A stretch of DNA of 64,000 bases from NCBI RefSeq assembly GCF_030433675.1, contig NZ_JAROCB010000001.1, positions 1 to 64,000 of the forward strand, read 5' to 3'. The notes beneath the pieces were generated by a model. The model was given only the letters and a program-made list of their open reading frames with translations, was not told the DNA's origin and searched no databases. A program made the position numbers and the translations under genes. The DNA comes from Leifsonia virtsii. Its GTDB lineage: Bacteria; Actinomycetota; Actinomycetes; Actinomycetales; Microbacteriaceae. Of the stretch, positions 55,321-64,000 are shown one piece after another (positions within the stretch are counted from its first letter, which is position 1; every line of letters starts with the position of its first letter).

Positions 55321-56913
55321 TCAGAGGGCCGACAGCAGCGTGGTGCCGTTCGGCACGCCGAGGCCGGTGCAGGCGTCCCACCCGGCCGTCGCGGCGAAGG
55401 CCCCGTTGTCGCCGACCGTGATGTCGCGGAAGCCCGCCGCGACCTGGCCGGAGCGGACGGAGTCGTACAGGGCCGGCTGCGCGAGCCCGAGCGGTTTGCC
55501 GGTCGACTGCACGAGCCGGGCGACCAGGGCGGCCCAGAGGGGAGCCACGGCGCTGGTGCCGCCGATCACGGTGTCCTGACCGTCGACCCGGATGCGGTAG
55601 CCCGTCTGCGGGTCGGCCACCGCGGACACGTCGGGCACGCCGCGCCCGCCCGGGCCGTTCGTGGAGCCGCCCGCATCGGTGCCGTCGGCGCCGCTCGGCA
55701 CCCCGACGCCCCTCTGCCAGGAGGGAAGCGGGAAGACCGCGCTCACCCCTCCGCCGGTCGCGCCGCCGCCGGTTCCGTTGTTCCACACCGTCTCGGACCG
55801 TACGGCCCCGGTGGAGGCGTCCGCCTCCAGCCGCGTGCCGCCGCAGGCCAGCGCATGCGGAGACGACGCCGGGAAATCGACATGCGGACGGCCGTCGCCG
55901 ACGCGGTCGCTGCTGCCGTCGTCCCCGGCCGCGACCGTGGTGGTCACGCCGAGTGCGGCGGCGTCCTGCAGCGCCTGGTCGAACGCGGTACGCGCCTGCG
56001 GCGTCCACTGGTCCTCCGACTGGCCCCAGCTGATGCTGATGGCCGCCGGCGTCGGGTCGGCGTGCGCGGCCGTCGAGACCGCGTCCAGGAACCCGGCGTC
56101 CGTGTTCGGGGCGAAGTACACGACGATGGATGCCTTGGGCGCGAGCGCGCCCGCGACCTCGATGTCGAGCATGACCTCGCCGTCGGCGCCGTTGGGGTTG
56201 CCGTCCGGGGCGTTTGAGCCGCCGTCCACCCCGACCGCGGTGACCGAGGGGGTCGGGATGCCGAGGCCCGCGAAGTACGTGTCGAGGTCGGACTGCACGT
56301 ACCCACCGCCGAGCTCGATGATCGCGATGGTCTGCCCGCTGCCGTCGGTGCCCTCGGGGAAGGAGTACACCGTCCCGAGCTGGGGCGGCGTGTAGCTCGT
56401 GTTCACGGCCGCCGCGGGCACGTAGCGGAACTGCGTCCGCGCCTGCGGCCGGTCGTCGAGGCCGAGGACGGCGGTGACGACGCCGTCGAGGGCGGCGGGG
56501 ATGCTCAGGCCCCCGGTGCGCTGACGGTACGTCGGCGCGTTCTGCCCGTCGTCCTCCGGGGTGGACTGGGCGAGGTCGGTGCCGAAGACCCGGGCGACCG
56601 TCTGCACGGGACCGGAGACGCGGATGCGGCGCGCGCCCGCGTCCACCTCGTCGACGGTCAGGCCGAGGCCTTCGAGCGTGCTCCGCACCAGCTGCACGTC
56701 GTCCGGCGCGGCGCCGTAGCGGTCGGCCAGCTCCTGGCGCGAGAGGGGATGCGCGAACGCGCTCTCCGGCAGCTCGGCGCGCCTGCGCAGCACCAGCGTC
56801 GCGTCGACCCGCACGTCGGGAGCCAGCCCGCCGTGGGCGCGGAAGCCCGGGCGGGCGGGGCGCTCGCTTCCGGGAAGGGGGACGAGGTCGAGGGGCTCTT
56901 CTGCGTCGGTCAT
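55321..56913 (-). CDS. S53 family serine-carboxyl peptidase (sedolisin/kumamolisin-like)
   Basis: The product is 530 residues. An N-terminal pro-kumamolisin activation domain (about 25-165) precedes the peptidase domain (about 185-530). The catalytic Glu and Asp are in GEVMLDIEV (E-x3-D spacing), the oxyanion Asp in AAGDDGSSD, and the nucleophile Ser in GGTSAVAPLW. These are acid-active endopeptidases, normally secreted. No standard signal peptide is visible at the N-terminus, which starts with an acidic region, so export may rely on another route or the start may lie elsewhere. ATG 56913 has GAGGGG close upstream. Confidence 0.92.
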   Translation of the reverse strand: MTDAEEPLDLVPLPGSERPARPGFRAHGGLAPDVRVDATLVLRRRAELPESAFAHPLSRQELADRYGAAPDDVQLVRSTLEGLGLTVDEVDAGARRIRVSGPVQTVARVFGTDLAQSTPEDDGQNAPTYRQRTGGLSIPAALDGVVTAVLGLDDRPQARTQFRYVPAAAVNTSYTPPQLGTVYSFPEGTDGSGQTIAIIELGGGYVQSDLDTYFAGLGIPTPSVTAVGVDGGSNAPDGNPNGADGEVMLDIEVAGALAPKASIVVYFAPNTDAGFLDAVSTAAHADPTPAAISISWGQSEDQWTPQARTAFDQALQDAAALGVTTTVAAGDDGSSDRVGDGRPHVDFPASSPHALACGGTRLEADASTGAVRSETVWNNGTGGGATGGGVSAVFPLPSWQRGVGVPSGADGTDAGGSTNGPGGRGVPDVSAVADPQTGYRIRVDGQDTVIGGTSAVAPLWAALVARLVQSTGKPLGLAQPALYDSVRSGQVAAGFRDITVGDNGAFAATAGWDACTGLGVPNGTTLLSAL

Positions 56914-56959
56914 ACCCCTCGGTCTACCACCGGCCCCCGACAGCCGGGAGAGGGGCGGC

Positions 56960-58573
56960 TCAGACCCAGCTGGGCAGCCACATGTGGATCTGCCAGAACC
57001 AGAACGGCACCTGCTGACCCGTCCAGATGGGCCAGAAGAACGCGCTCACCACGGCGCACGCGGCGAGGAAGACGCCGGTCCAGAGGATGCCGCGCCGCCT
57101 GCGGTGCTCCGGATCGGTGCGTCTGCCGAGCGCGATCCCGATGACCGCCGTGAGCGCGAGGATCAGGTACGGCTCGAACGCGATCGAGTAGAACGTGAAG
57201 ATCGTGCGCTGCATGTACAGCCACCAGGGCAGGTAGCCCGCCGCGAGGCCGGTCAGGATGAGGCCGTAGCGCCAGTCGCGGTAGCGGATGAGCACGTAGA
57301 CGAGGAAGAGGATGGCGGCCGTCCCGGCCCACCAGATCAGCGGGTTGCCGAGCGAGGTGATCGCGGCCGAGCAGGCGTTGGCCGTGCAGCCGTCCTGCCC
57401 GTGCGTCGTGCCGACGTAGTACATGCTCGTCGGCCGCAGCATCAGCGTCCAGCCGAGCGGGTTCGACTGGTACGGGTGCGGCGTGTGCAGGTTGATGCTG
57501 TAGTTGTACATCTCCGTCTGGTAGTGCCAGAGGTTCTGCACCCACAGCGGCACCCAGCCCAGCGCCCCCGTCCACTGCATGTGGACGCTCTGCGCCCAGT
57601 CGCGGTAGTAGCCGCCGGAGGTGAAGATCCAGCCGGCCCAGGTGGACACGTACACCACGAAGGCGAGCGGGACCATGAGCACGAAGGTAGCCGGGGCCTG
57701 TTTGAGCAGTGCGCCGCTGACGTAGAAGGGCAGCCCCTCGCGGCGCCGGGCCACGGCGTCGACGACCACCGTGTAGACGGCGAAGAACGCGAGGAAGTAG
57801 AAGCCCGTCCACTTGACTCCCGCACACAGACCGCACAGGATGCCGGCGGCGATCAGCCAGGGGCGCCACCACAGCACAGGACCCCACGCGGGGTCGCGTC
57901 CGGAGGCGCGGGCTGCGGCGACCTTGGCCGCCAGCCGCCCGGCCGCCCAGCGGCGGTCGAGCAGGATGCAGAAGAACGCCAGCAGGCCGAAGAACATGAC
58001 GAAGCCGTCGAGCAGCGCGACCCGGCTCATCACGATGGCGTGGCCGTCGATCGCGAACAGGAACCCCGCGATCGTGGCGAGCATCGTCGAGCGGAACAGC
58101 ATGCGTGCGATGAGGAACACCAGCAGCACTGCGATCGTCCCGGCGATGGCGGTGGAGACCCGCCAGCCGAACGAGTTCGCCGGTCCGGTCGCCGCCATGC
58201 CGAGCGCGATCAGCCACTTCCCGAGCGGGGGATGGGCGACGAACGACGGATCATGCGAGAAGATGCCCGTCTCGCCGGCGGCGAAGCGCGGGTCGGCCTT
58301 GTCGGGCCAGCTGCCCTCGTAGCCGAGGTTCCAGATCGTCCACGAATCCTTGACGTAGAAGGTCTCGTCGAAGACGAGCGTGTGCGGGGCGCCCAGGTTC
58401 CAGAGCCGCAGCACGGCCGCCAGGAGCGTCACGGCGACGGGTGCGCCCCAGTACCAGAGGCGCAGGCGCGTCGGTGTGCGCAGCATCCGTGCCCACCAGT
58501 CATCCAGCCGGGTGCCGGCGCGTTCGGGGGCGACGTGCGCGGCCGGGGCGTCGGTCAGCGGGGCGGAGGTCAC
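56960..58573 (-). CDS. pmt: Dolichyl-phosphate-mannose-protein mannosyltransferase (Pmt)
   Basis: The product is 537 residues with about eleven transmembrane helices, a GT39 mannosyltransferase. After a short cytoplasmic N-terminus it has a first helix and the catalytic Asp-Glu of VFDETFYVKDSW in the first periplasmic loop, then HPPLGKW and conserved aromatic loops. It moves mannose from polyprenyl-phosphate-mannose to Ser/Thr of proteins during Sec export, as in Mycobacterium and Corynebacterium. GTG 58573 lies 6 bases after TACCAT (58580-58585, minus strand). It is divergent from rsmI. Confidence 0.93.
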   Translation of the reverse strand: MTSAPLTDAPAAHVAPERAGTRLDDWWARMLRTPTRLRLWYWGAPVAVTLLAAVLRLWNLGAPHTLVFDETFYVKDSWTIWNLGYEGSWPDKADPRFAAGETGIFSHDPSFVAHPPLGKWLIALGMAATGPANSFGWRVSTAIAGTIAVLLVFLIARMLFRSTMLATIAGFLFAIDGHAIVMSRVALLDGFVMFFGLLAFFCILLDRRWAAGRLAAKVAAARASGRDPAWGPVLWWRPWLIAAGILCGLCAGVKWTGFYFLAFFAVYTVVVDAVARRREGLPFYVSGALLKQAPATFVLMVPLAFVVYVSTWAGWIFTSGGYYRDWAQSVHMQWTGALGWVPLWVQNLWHYQTEMYNYSINLHTPHPYQSNPLGWTLMLRPTSMYYVGTTHGQDGCTANACSAAITSLGNPLIWWAGTAAILFLVYVLIRYRDWRYGLILTGLAAGYLPWWLYMQRTIFTFYSIAFEPYLILALTAVIGIALGRRTDPEHRRRRGILWTGVFLAACAVVSAFFWPIWTGQQVPFWFWQIHMWLPSWV

Positions 58574-58631
58574 CAGGCAATGGTAGGGGCGCGCGGCTGT
58601 GGTTCGCCTTTCGGCTGCCAGACTAGAGGCC

Positions 58632-59450
58632 ATGATCATCCTGGCCGCCACCCCGATCGGCAATCTCGGGGACGCCTCCCGCCGGCTGGTCGAGGTGCTG
58701 GAGGAGGCCACGGTGGTCGCGGCGGAGGACACCCGCGTCGCCCAGCGGCTGCTGGCCGGACTCGGCGTCTCCAACCGGCCACGGCTGATCGCCGTGCACG
58801 ACCACAACGAGCGCGACCGCGCAGCAGACCTCGTCGAGCTCGCCCGTGACCAGGACGTCGTGCTGCTCTCCGACGCCGGCATGCCTACGGTCTCCGACCC
58901 GGGTTTCCACCTGGTGGAGGCCGCGGCCGCCGCAGGCGTCGGGGTCACCGCGCTGCCGGGCCCGTCGGCCGTGCTGACGGCGCTCGCCGTCTCCGGCCTG
59001 CCGACCGACCGCTTCACCTTCGAGGGCTTCCTGCCGCGCAAGCAGGGCGAGCGTCACACCGCCCTGCGCGCCCTCGCCGCCGAGGCGCGCACGATGGTGT
59101 TCTTCGAGTCGCCCAACCGGCTCGCCGCCTCTCTGGCCGACATCGCCACGGTGCTCGGCGACGACCGCCGGGTCGTCGTCTGCCGTGAGCTGACGAAGCT
59201 GTACGAGGAGGTGCGTCGCGGCACGGCGGCGGAGCTGGCCGCCTGGGCGGCCGAGGGCGTCCGCGGCGAGATCGTCGTCGTGGTGGCCGGCGCGCCGGCC
59301 CGCGCGGCGGACCCGGAGGCGGCCGTCGAGCAGGTGCTCGCCCTCGTGGCCGCGGGGACGCGGCTGAAGGACGCCGCCGCCGAGGTGGCCGAGGCGACCG
59401 GGCTGGGAAAGCGCGACCTGTACCAGGCCGCGCTCGCCCGCCGGAGCTGA
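58632..59450 (+). CDS. rsmI: 16S rRNA (cytidine-1402 2'-O)-methyltransferase
   Basis: The product is 272 residues of the tetrapyrrole-methylase fold. The motifs LAATPIGNLGD (about 4-14), AAEDTRVAQRLL, LLSDAGMPTVSDPG and ALPGPSAVLTALAVSG are all present. RsmI 2'-O-methylates C1402 in the ribosomal P site. ATG 58632 gives the canonical N-terminus; CAGACT 7 bases upstream is a weak -10. It is divergent from pmt, and it converges on the cutinase gene with an 8-base gap. Confidence 0.96.
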   Translation: MIILAATPIGNLGDASRRLVEVLEEATVVAAEDTRVAQRLLAGLGVSNRPRLIAVHDHNERDRAADLVELARDQDVVLLSDAGMPTVSDPGFHLVEAAAAAGVGVTALPGPSAVLTALAVSGLPTDRFTFEGFLPRKQGERHTALRALAAEARTMVFFESPNRLAASLADIATVLGDDRRVVVCRELTKLYEEVRRGTAAELAAWAAEGVRGEIVVVVAGAPARAADPEAAVEQVLALVAAGTRLKDAAAEVAEATGLGKRDLYQAALARRS

Positions 59451-59458
59451 GGGGACGA

Positions 59459-60838
59459 TCACGGCACGACGGTGATCGCGATGTCGGGCGTGTGGGTGAA
59501 CGACTCCGTCAGGACTCCGCCGCTGTAGGTGCCGGGCTCGAGCCCCTCGATCGTCACGTCGACGTACTGCGGACCGCCGGTCGAGGTCGCGACACCGGAC
59601 GTGAGCAGCGCGGGCAGCTTCCAGGAGCCGTCGGCGGTCGCCGGCGCGATGCGGAACCCGTACTGCTGCCCGGCGGGGATCGACCCGGCCGTGAGGCGAA
59701 GCGTCTGACCGTTGCGGACCGTAATGCCCTGCGGGCCGGAGGTGCCGATCGAACTGCTCTGCGTCCGCGGCTCGGACGGCGCGGCCGTCTGCGCAGCGGA
59801 GGACGGGGTCGCCGTGACCGGCGGCAGCAGCGCTGCGGAGCTGTCGGCGTTCACCACCGTCGTCTCGGCCGTCATCCACTCCGCGATGTCGATGTCGTCC
59901 GTGTAGTTGCGCTCCGGCTCCGGGGCCAGTTGGCCGGCGGCCGACTTCGGCCGCTCCGCCGCGGCGAGCAGGTCGGCCACCGTACGGCTGATCGTCTGCC
60001 CCTCCTGGGCCGTTTCCGTCGCCTGAAGGACGTAGTTGTAGTGCTCATCGTCCTGGTGCAGCACGAGCGCGAGCACGCCGACGAGGAGCCAGTTGTAGTC
60101 GCAGATCGGGTCGCCCGTGTGGCAGACGGCCGACTTCGACGGCCCGGAGACCGAGTAGTAGCCGTTGTCGGTGCGCTTCTCGTCGTCGGTGGAGACGTAG
60201 CGCAGGAAGCCGTTGCCGCCCGCGCCGTTCCCGTGGTTGCCGGTCTGGCTCTGGAACTGCAGCGGGTCGCCGAAGATCTCCGACAGGGCGATGTTCTTCG
60301 GCCGCAGCTGGGTCAGCCAGCGCGCCGCGATCGCGCCCTGCGAGTAGCCGAGCACGACGAACTTCGGGCTCCGGCACCCGGCGGCGGTCTGCGCGGCCAC
60401 GGTCTTGTCGATGTACTCCGCCGTGCTCACCGCCCCGGCCCGCGCCGAGTCGCCCAAGGTCTTCTTGACGGCCCCGACATCGGCCGTCTTCGGCACGGCG
60501 ACGGCCGGGTAGCCCTTGCCCGTGCCGAACTGGTTCGGGCCGACCGCGACGATCGGCACCTCGTCGATCCGCGGGTTCGGAGCTGTCTTGCCGCGGCTCT
60601 GCGTCGCGTACGACTGCAGGGCGCGGGAGAGCGTCTTGCCCTCCCAGCCGCTGGTCTTCACCGTCGTGCCCGTGTAGCCGGTCGACAGCGCGGTCTCGCC
60701 GCTGCCGCGGAAGGCCAGGATCTGCACCGGCGTGCAGGTCGTGGCCGCCGCCGCGGGAGTCGCGGCGAGCAGGAGCGAGGCGGCGAGGGCGGAGAGGGCG
60801 GAGAGTGCGGCGATCGGCCGTCGGTATCTGTGCGTCAT
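59459..60838 (-). CDS. Secreted cutinase-family hydrolase with C-terminal extension
   Basis: The product is 459 residues. A Sec signal (basic MTHRYRR, hydrophobic core, AAA near residue 32) is followed by a cutinase domain (about 35-250) with nucleophile S166 in VLGYSQGAIAA and disulfide-type cysteines at C35 and C155. The remaining 200 residues are unassigned, with an Ala/Pro/Ser-rich linker near about 330-370 and a possible beta-rich end. It probably hydrolyses ester polymers or lipids outside the cell. TATTCT 6 bases before ATG 60838 (minus strand) suggests a leaderless start. Confidence 0.88.
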   Translation of the reverse strand: MTHRYRRPIAALSALSALAASLLLAATPAAAATTCTPVQILAFRGSGETALSTGYTGTTVKTSGWEGKTLSRALQSYATQSRGKTAPNPRIDEVPIVAVGPNQFGTGKGYPAVAVPKTADVGAVKKTLGDSARAGAVSTAEYIDKTVAAQTAAGCRSPKFVVLGYSQGAIAARWLTQLRPKNIALSEIFGDPLQFQSQTGNHGNGAGGNGFLRYVSTDDEKRTDNGYYSVSGPSKSAVCHTGDPICDYNWLLVGVLALVLHQDDEHYNYVLQATETAQEGQTISRTVADLLAAAERPKSAAGQLAPEPERNYTDDIDIAEWMTAETTVVNADSSAALLPPVTATPSSAAQTAAPSEPRTQSSSIGTSGPQGITVRNGQTLRLTAGSIPAGQQYGFRIAPATADGSWKLPALLTSGVATSTGGPQYVDVTIEGLEPGTYSGGVLTESFTHTPDIAITVVP

Positions 60839-60960
60839 GCACCCAGAATATGGATTTAAATATCGCGTGGGAGTTATCCCCAGGATTTCCTCCGGAAGCG
60901 CTCTCCACAGGCTCGGTAACACACCTCCTCGGGTCGCCGCGCGCCCGTAGGATAGTCACC

Positions 60961-62550
60961 ATGTCCGACGGCTCCTCGTTCTACATCACCACGCCGATCT
61001 TCTACGTGAACGACGTCCCGCACATCGGGCACGCCTACACAGAGGTGGCGGCCGACGTGCTCGCCCGCTGGCACCGCCAGGCGGGCGACGACACCTGGCT
61101 GCTGACCGGCACCGACGAGCACGGCCAGAAGATCCTGCGCACCGCCACCGCAAACGGGACGACGCCGAAGGCCTGGGCCGACAAGCTCGTCGGCGAGGAG
61201 TGGCTGCCGCTGCTGAAGACGATCGACATCTCCAACGACGACTTCATCCGCACCACCGACGAGCGCCACGAGGTCAACGTCCAGAAGTTCCTGCAGAAGC
61301 TGTACGACGACGGCTACATCTACGCCGGCGAGTACGAGGCGCTCTACTGCGTCGGCTGCGAGGAGTTCAAGCCGCAGAGCGAGATCGTCGACGGCACGGG
61401 TGAGTACGAGGGCCAGAAGGTCTGCGCCATCCACTCGAAGCCGCTGGAGCTGCTGCAGGAGAAGAACTACTTCTTCCGCATGAGCCAGTTCGCCGACCGG
61501 CTGCTCTCGCTCTACGAGGAGCGGCCCGACTTCGTGCAGCCGGAATCGGCGCGCAACGAGGTCGTCAGCTTCGTGCGGCAGGGCCTGAGCGACCTCTCCA
61601 TCTCGCGTTCCAGCTTCGACTGGGGCATCAAGGTGCCGTGGGACGAGTCGCACGTGGTCTACGTGTGGTTCGACGCGCTGCTCAACTACATCACCGCCGT
61701 CGGCTATGGGCAGGACGACGAGGAGTTCGCACGGCGCTGGCCGGCGAATCACCTGGTCGGCAAAGACATCCTCCGCTTCCACGCCGTCATCTGGCCGGCG
61801 ATGCTCATGGCCGCGGGGCTCGAGGTGCCCAAGCGCGTGTTCGGCCACGGCTGGCTGCTCGTGGGCGGCGAGAAGATGTCGAAGTCGAAGCTCACGGGCA
61901 TCGCGCCGACGCAGATCACCGACACCTTCGGGTCGGATGCGTTCCGCTACTACTTCATGCGCGCCATCAACTTCGGGCAGGACGGCTCGTTCAGCTGGGA
62001 GGACCTCGCCGCGCGCTACCAGGCGGAGCTGGCCAACGGCTTCGGCAACCTGGCGTCGCGCGTCATCGCGATGGTGACCCGCTACTTCGAGGGGATCGTG
62101 CCGCCCGCGGGCGAGTACCAGGAGGTCGATCTCCACGTGCAGGAGGTCGTGCGCACCGCGGCGGCCGACGCCGACGCGGCCATCGGGCGCCTCGCCATCC
62201 ACGACGCCCTCGCGGCCATCTGGCGCATCGTCGACGAGCTCAACGGCTACATCACCGAGCAGGAGCCGTGGACGCTGGCGAAGGACGAGGCGCAGCGCGA
62301 GCGCCTGGGCACCGTGCTCTACACGGCCGCCGAGGGCCTGCGCGCGCTCGCCGTGCTGCTGTCGCCGGTGATCCCGGGCGCCACCGCCAAGCTCTGGGAG
62401 GCGCTGGGTGTCGAGGGCGAGCTGGGCGCGCTCACCGCGCAGCCGCTGCGCACGGCGGGCGACTGGGGCCGGCTGCCGGCCGGCACCGAGGTCAACGGAC
62501 TGGCGGCGCTGTTCCCGCGGATCGACGCGGAGGCGGTCGCCGCCGTATGA
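60961..62550 (+). CDS. metG: Methionyl-tRNA synthetase
   Basis: The product is 529 residues. The class I signature HIGH is at 21-24 and KMSKS at 305-309. The connective peptide has a Cys-rich knuckle in YCVGCEEF and then VCAIHSKP, where the last Cys of the usual CxxC is His, a possible C3H zinc site. There is no C-terminal EMAP-like domain, as in many Actinobacteria. ATG 60961 lies 7 bases after TAGGAT (60948-60953), so it is leaderless. It starts the metG-tatD-rsmA operon; tatD overlaps its stop. Confidence 0.97.
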   Translation: MSDGSSFYITTPIFYVNDVPHIGHAYTEVAADVLARWHRQAGDDTWLLTGTDEHGQKILRTATANGTTPKAWADKLVGEEWLPLLKTIDISNDDFIRTTDERHEVNVQKFLQKLYDDGYIYAGEYEALYCVGCEEFKPQSEIVDGTGEYEGQKVCAIHSKPLELLQEKNYFFRMSQFADRLLSLYEERPDFVQPESARNEVVSFVRQGLSDLSISRSSFDWGIKVPWDESHVVYVWFDALLNYITAVGYGQDDEEFARRWPANHLVGKDILRFHAVIWPAMLMAAGLEVPKRVFGHGWLLVGGEKMSKSKLTGIAPTQITDTFGSDAFRYYFMRAINFGQDGSFSWEDLAARYQAELANGFGNLASRVIAMVTRYFEGIVPPAGEYQEVDLHVQEVVRTAAADADAAIGRLAIHDALAAIWRIVDELNGYITEQEPWTLAKDEAQRERLGTVLYTAAEGLRALAVLLSPVIPGATAKLWEALGVEGELGALTAQPLRTAGDWGRLPAGTEVNGLAALFPRIDAEAVAAV

Positions 62551-63476
62551 CGGACCCGTCGTTCGTCCGCCAGCGGCACGTCACCGACGGCCGCGACCTG
62601 GCGTACCCTCCGCTGCCCGAGGCGCTCACCGTGCCGGTGTACGACAACCACACGCACCTCGAGATGGCCGACGGCGTGGAGCCGCTCGACTACCGCGAGC
62701 AGCTCGACCGCGCCTCCAGCGTCGGCGTGCGCGGCGTGGTCCAGGTCGGCAACGACGTGGAGACCTCGCGCTGGTCGGCCGAGACGGCGGCGATCGAGCC
62801 GCGGATGCTCGCCGCGGTCGCCCTGCACCCCAACGACGCCCCCGACTACGCCGAGCGCGGCGAGTTGGATGACGCCCTCGCGGTGATCGACGAGCTGGCC
62901 GGCCGGCCGCGGGTGCGGGCCGTGGGGGAGACCGGGCTCGACTTCTTCCGCACCGAGGAGGGGCCGCGCCGCGACGCGCAGTTCCGCTCCTTCGAGGCGC
63001 ATATCGAGATCGCTAAGCGGCACGGCATCGCGCTGCAGATCCACGACCGCGACGCGCATGCCGCGGTCGTCGCGACCTTGAAGCGCGTCGGCGCGCCGGA
63101 GCGTACGGTCTTCCACTGCTTCTCCGGCGACGTGGAGCTCGCCCGCATCTGTGCCGAGAACGGCTGGTACATGTCGTTCGCCGGCACCGTGACCTTCAAG
63201 AATGCGCCGAACCTGCGGGAGGCGCTCAAGGTCGCTCCCCGGCACCTGATCATGGTCGAGACGGATGCGCCCTTCCTCACGCCGACCCCGTTCCGAGGCC
63301 GCCCGAACGCGCCCTACCTCATCCCGTACACGCTGCGCGCGATGGCGGAGGTGATCGGCACGGACGCGTCGACGCTCGCCGCGCAGATCAACTCCAACAC
63401 CGAGCTGGTCTACGGCCGCTGGGACAGCGAGCCGGTCGGGCCGCCGCCGACGCAGCCCATCGGGATCATCGCGTGA
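62547..63476 (+). CDS. tatD: TatD-family metal-dependent hydrolase
   Basis: The product is 309 residues of the amidohydrolase TIM-barrel family. Metal-site motifs are in order: [37 protein letters not shown] and [12 protein letters not shown]. TatD proteins have 3'-exonuclease activity on DNA and D-aminoacyl-tRNA deacylase-like relatives exist. The N-terminal 35 residues before the barrel are an extension seen in actinobacterial members. ATG 62547 overlaps the metG stop (ATGA), and its own stop overlaps rsmA (GTGA), so the operon is tightly coupled. Confidence 0.95.
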   Translation: MTDPSFVRQRHVTDGRDLAYPPLPEALTVPVYDNHTHLEMADGVEPLDYREQLDRASSVGVRGVVQVGNDVETSRWSAETAAIEPRMLAAVALHPNDAPDYAERGELDDALAVIDELAGRPRVRAVGETGLDFFRTEEGPRRDAQFRSFEAHIEIAKRHGIALQIHDRDAHAAVVATLKRVGAPERTVFHCFSGDVELARICAENGWYMSFAGTVTFKNAPNLREALKVAPRHLIMVETDAPFLTPTPFRGRPNAPYLIPYTLRAMAEVIGTDASTLAAQINSNTELVYGRWDSEPVGPPPTQPIGIIA

Positions 63477-64000
63477 CCGAGCTGCGGCTGCTGGGCCCGG
63501 CGGAGATCCGCGACCTCGCCGAGCTGCTCGACGTCACCCCGACGAAGAAGCTCGGCCAGAACTTCGTCATCGACGCGAACACGGTCCGCCGCATCGTCCG
63601 GGTCGCCGAGGTGCAGCCGGGCGACAGCGTCGTCGAGATCGGCCCCGGCCTCGGCTCGCTCACCCTCGGCCTGCTCGAGGCCGGCGCACAGGTGACGGCG
63701 GTGGAGATCGACGGCCGCCTGGCCGCTCAGCTCCCGCTGACCGTGGGGCAGCTGGCTCCGGAGGCGGCCGAGCGGCTGACCGTCGTGCACCGCGACGCGC
63801 TCGCGGTCGACGAGCTGCCGGCCGATCCCGTCCGGCTGGTGGCGAACCTCCCGTACAACATCTCCGTGCCCGTCCTGCTGCACTTCCTGGAGCACTTCCC
63901 GAGCCTGCGCTCCGGCGTCGTCATGGTGCAGGCCGAGGTGGGTCACCGGATCGCGGCGCAGCCCGGGTCGAAGGTGTACGGCGCGCCGAGCGTGAAGGCG
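63473..64000 (+). CDS. rsmA: 16S rRNA dimethyladenosine transferase, 3' end beyond window
   Basis: Only the first 176 codons are present; the frame is open at the window edge. [17 protein letters not shown] is the RsmA/KsgA substrate-binding start, [11 protein letters not shown] the SAM loop, and VANLPYNIS the catalytic NLPY. It dimethylates A1518 and A1519 of 16S rRNA in late 30S assembly. GTG 63473 overlaps the tatD stop. The next gene is probably ispE, as in most Actinobacteria, but it is not in this window. Confidence 0.95.
   Translation, partial: MTELRLLGPAEIRDLAELLDVTPTKKLGQNFVIDANTVRRIVRVAEVQPGDSVVEIGPGLGSLTLGLLEAGAQVTAVEIDGRLAAQLPLTVGQLAPEAAERLTVVHRDALAVDELPADPVRLVANLPYNISVPVLLHFLEHFPSLRSGVVMVQAEVGHRIAAQPGSKVYGAPSVKA

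Noticed and set aside
53804-56008. A 734-codon leftward frame across gdx and yeiH
   Set aside because: It runs antisense to the riboswitch-controlled exporter and out of frame with yeiH and the S53 peptidase, both of which show clear family motifs.

Overview
The window is about 70 % GC, tightly packed on both strands, and reads as chromosomal backbone of a high-GC actinobacterium. The metG-tatD-rsmA order, a Pmt-type protein mannosyltransferase, an actinobacterial cutinase, LysE/LysG and many leaderless starts fit the family Microbacteriaceae (a Leifsonia-like organism is my best guess; this is inference from gene content). I see no prophage, insertion sequence, CRISPR array, rRNA operon or replication origin. 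No gene-free stretch exceeds 300 bases; the longest are 13342-13603 (nrd promoter) and 18083-18317 (terminator plus transporter promoter).

Layout. 1-1010: a membrane protein and tRNA-Ala(CGC). 1119-12012: LysE exporter with divergent LysG, a phosphotransferase-aminotransferase fusion, a DUF3054 protein, M24 peptidase, acyl-CoA dehydrogenase, an SDR/TetR pair with a perfect operator between them, an aldo/keto reductase and an AbiEi/DUF559 nuclease-like gene bracketed by two copies of one long palindrome. 12130-18082: MFS transporter, then the ribonucleotide reductase operon (nrdA, a 25-codon redox-tail ORF, nrdB, a sulfurtransferase). 18318-20976: polar amino-acid ABC importer. 21005-34512: SDR, HrpA helicase, acyl-CoA ligase, aldo/keto reductase, DUF255 thioredoxin-like protein, DHFR-like reductase, PabC, acylphosphatase and a methyltransferase. 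34620-43475: small proteins, phosphoesterase, aldo/keto reductase, FMN reductase, a LuxR-type LAL regulator, DksA-like zinc finger, glutathione peroxidase and a second sulfurtransferase. 43549-51879: serine dehydratase, DrrAB-type ABC exporter, a self-regulating HTH/Clp-N pair, an AfsR/SARP-type regulator and a methyltransferase. 51920-64000: CoA-binding protein with MetY, a guanidine-III riboswitch controlling an SMR (Gdx) exporter, YeiH exporter, S53 protease, Pmt, RsmI, cutinase, and metG-tatD-rsmA running off the end.

Most notable points. (1) The RNR small subunit has Phe where the radical Tyr should be and Glu as first metal ligand, the class Ic (Mn/Fe) signature, while the C-terminal CxxC redox tail of the large subunit lies in a separate overlapping micro-ORF. 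(2) Seven long, nearly perfect intergenic palindromes occur; two pairs are clearly homologous and one pair brackets the AbiEi/DUF559 gene. (3) Three promoters carry clear operator architecture (SDR/TetR, HTH/Clp-N, drrAB). (4) At least fifteen genes carry a TANNNT -10 box 6-8 bases before the start codon, so their mRNAs should be leaderless; I used this to choose several starts.
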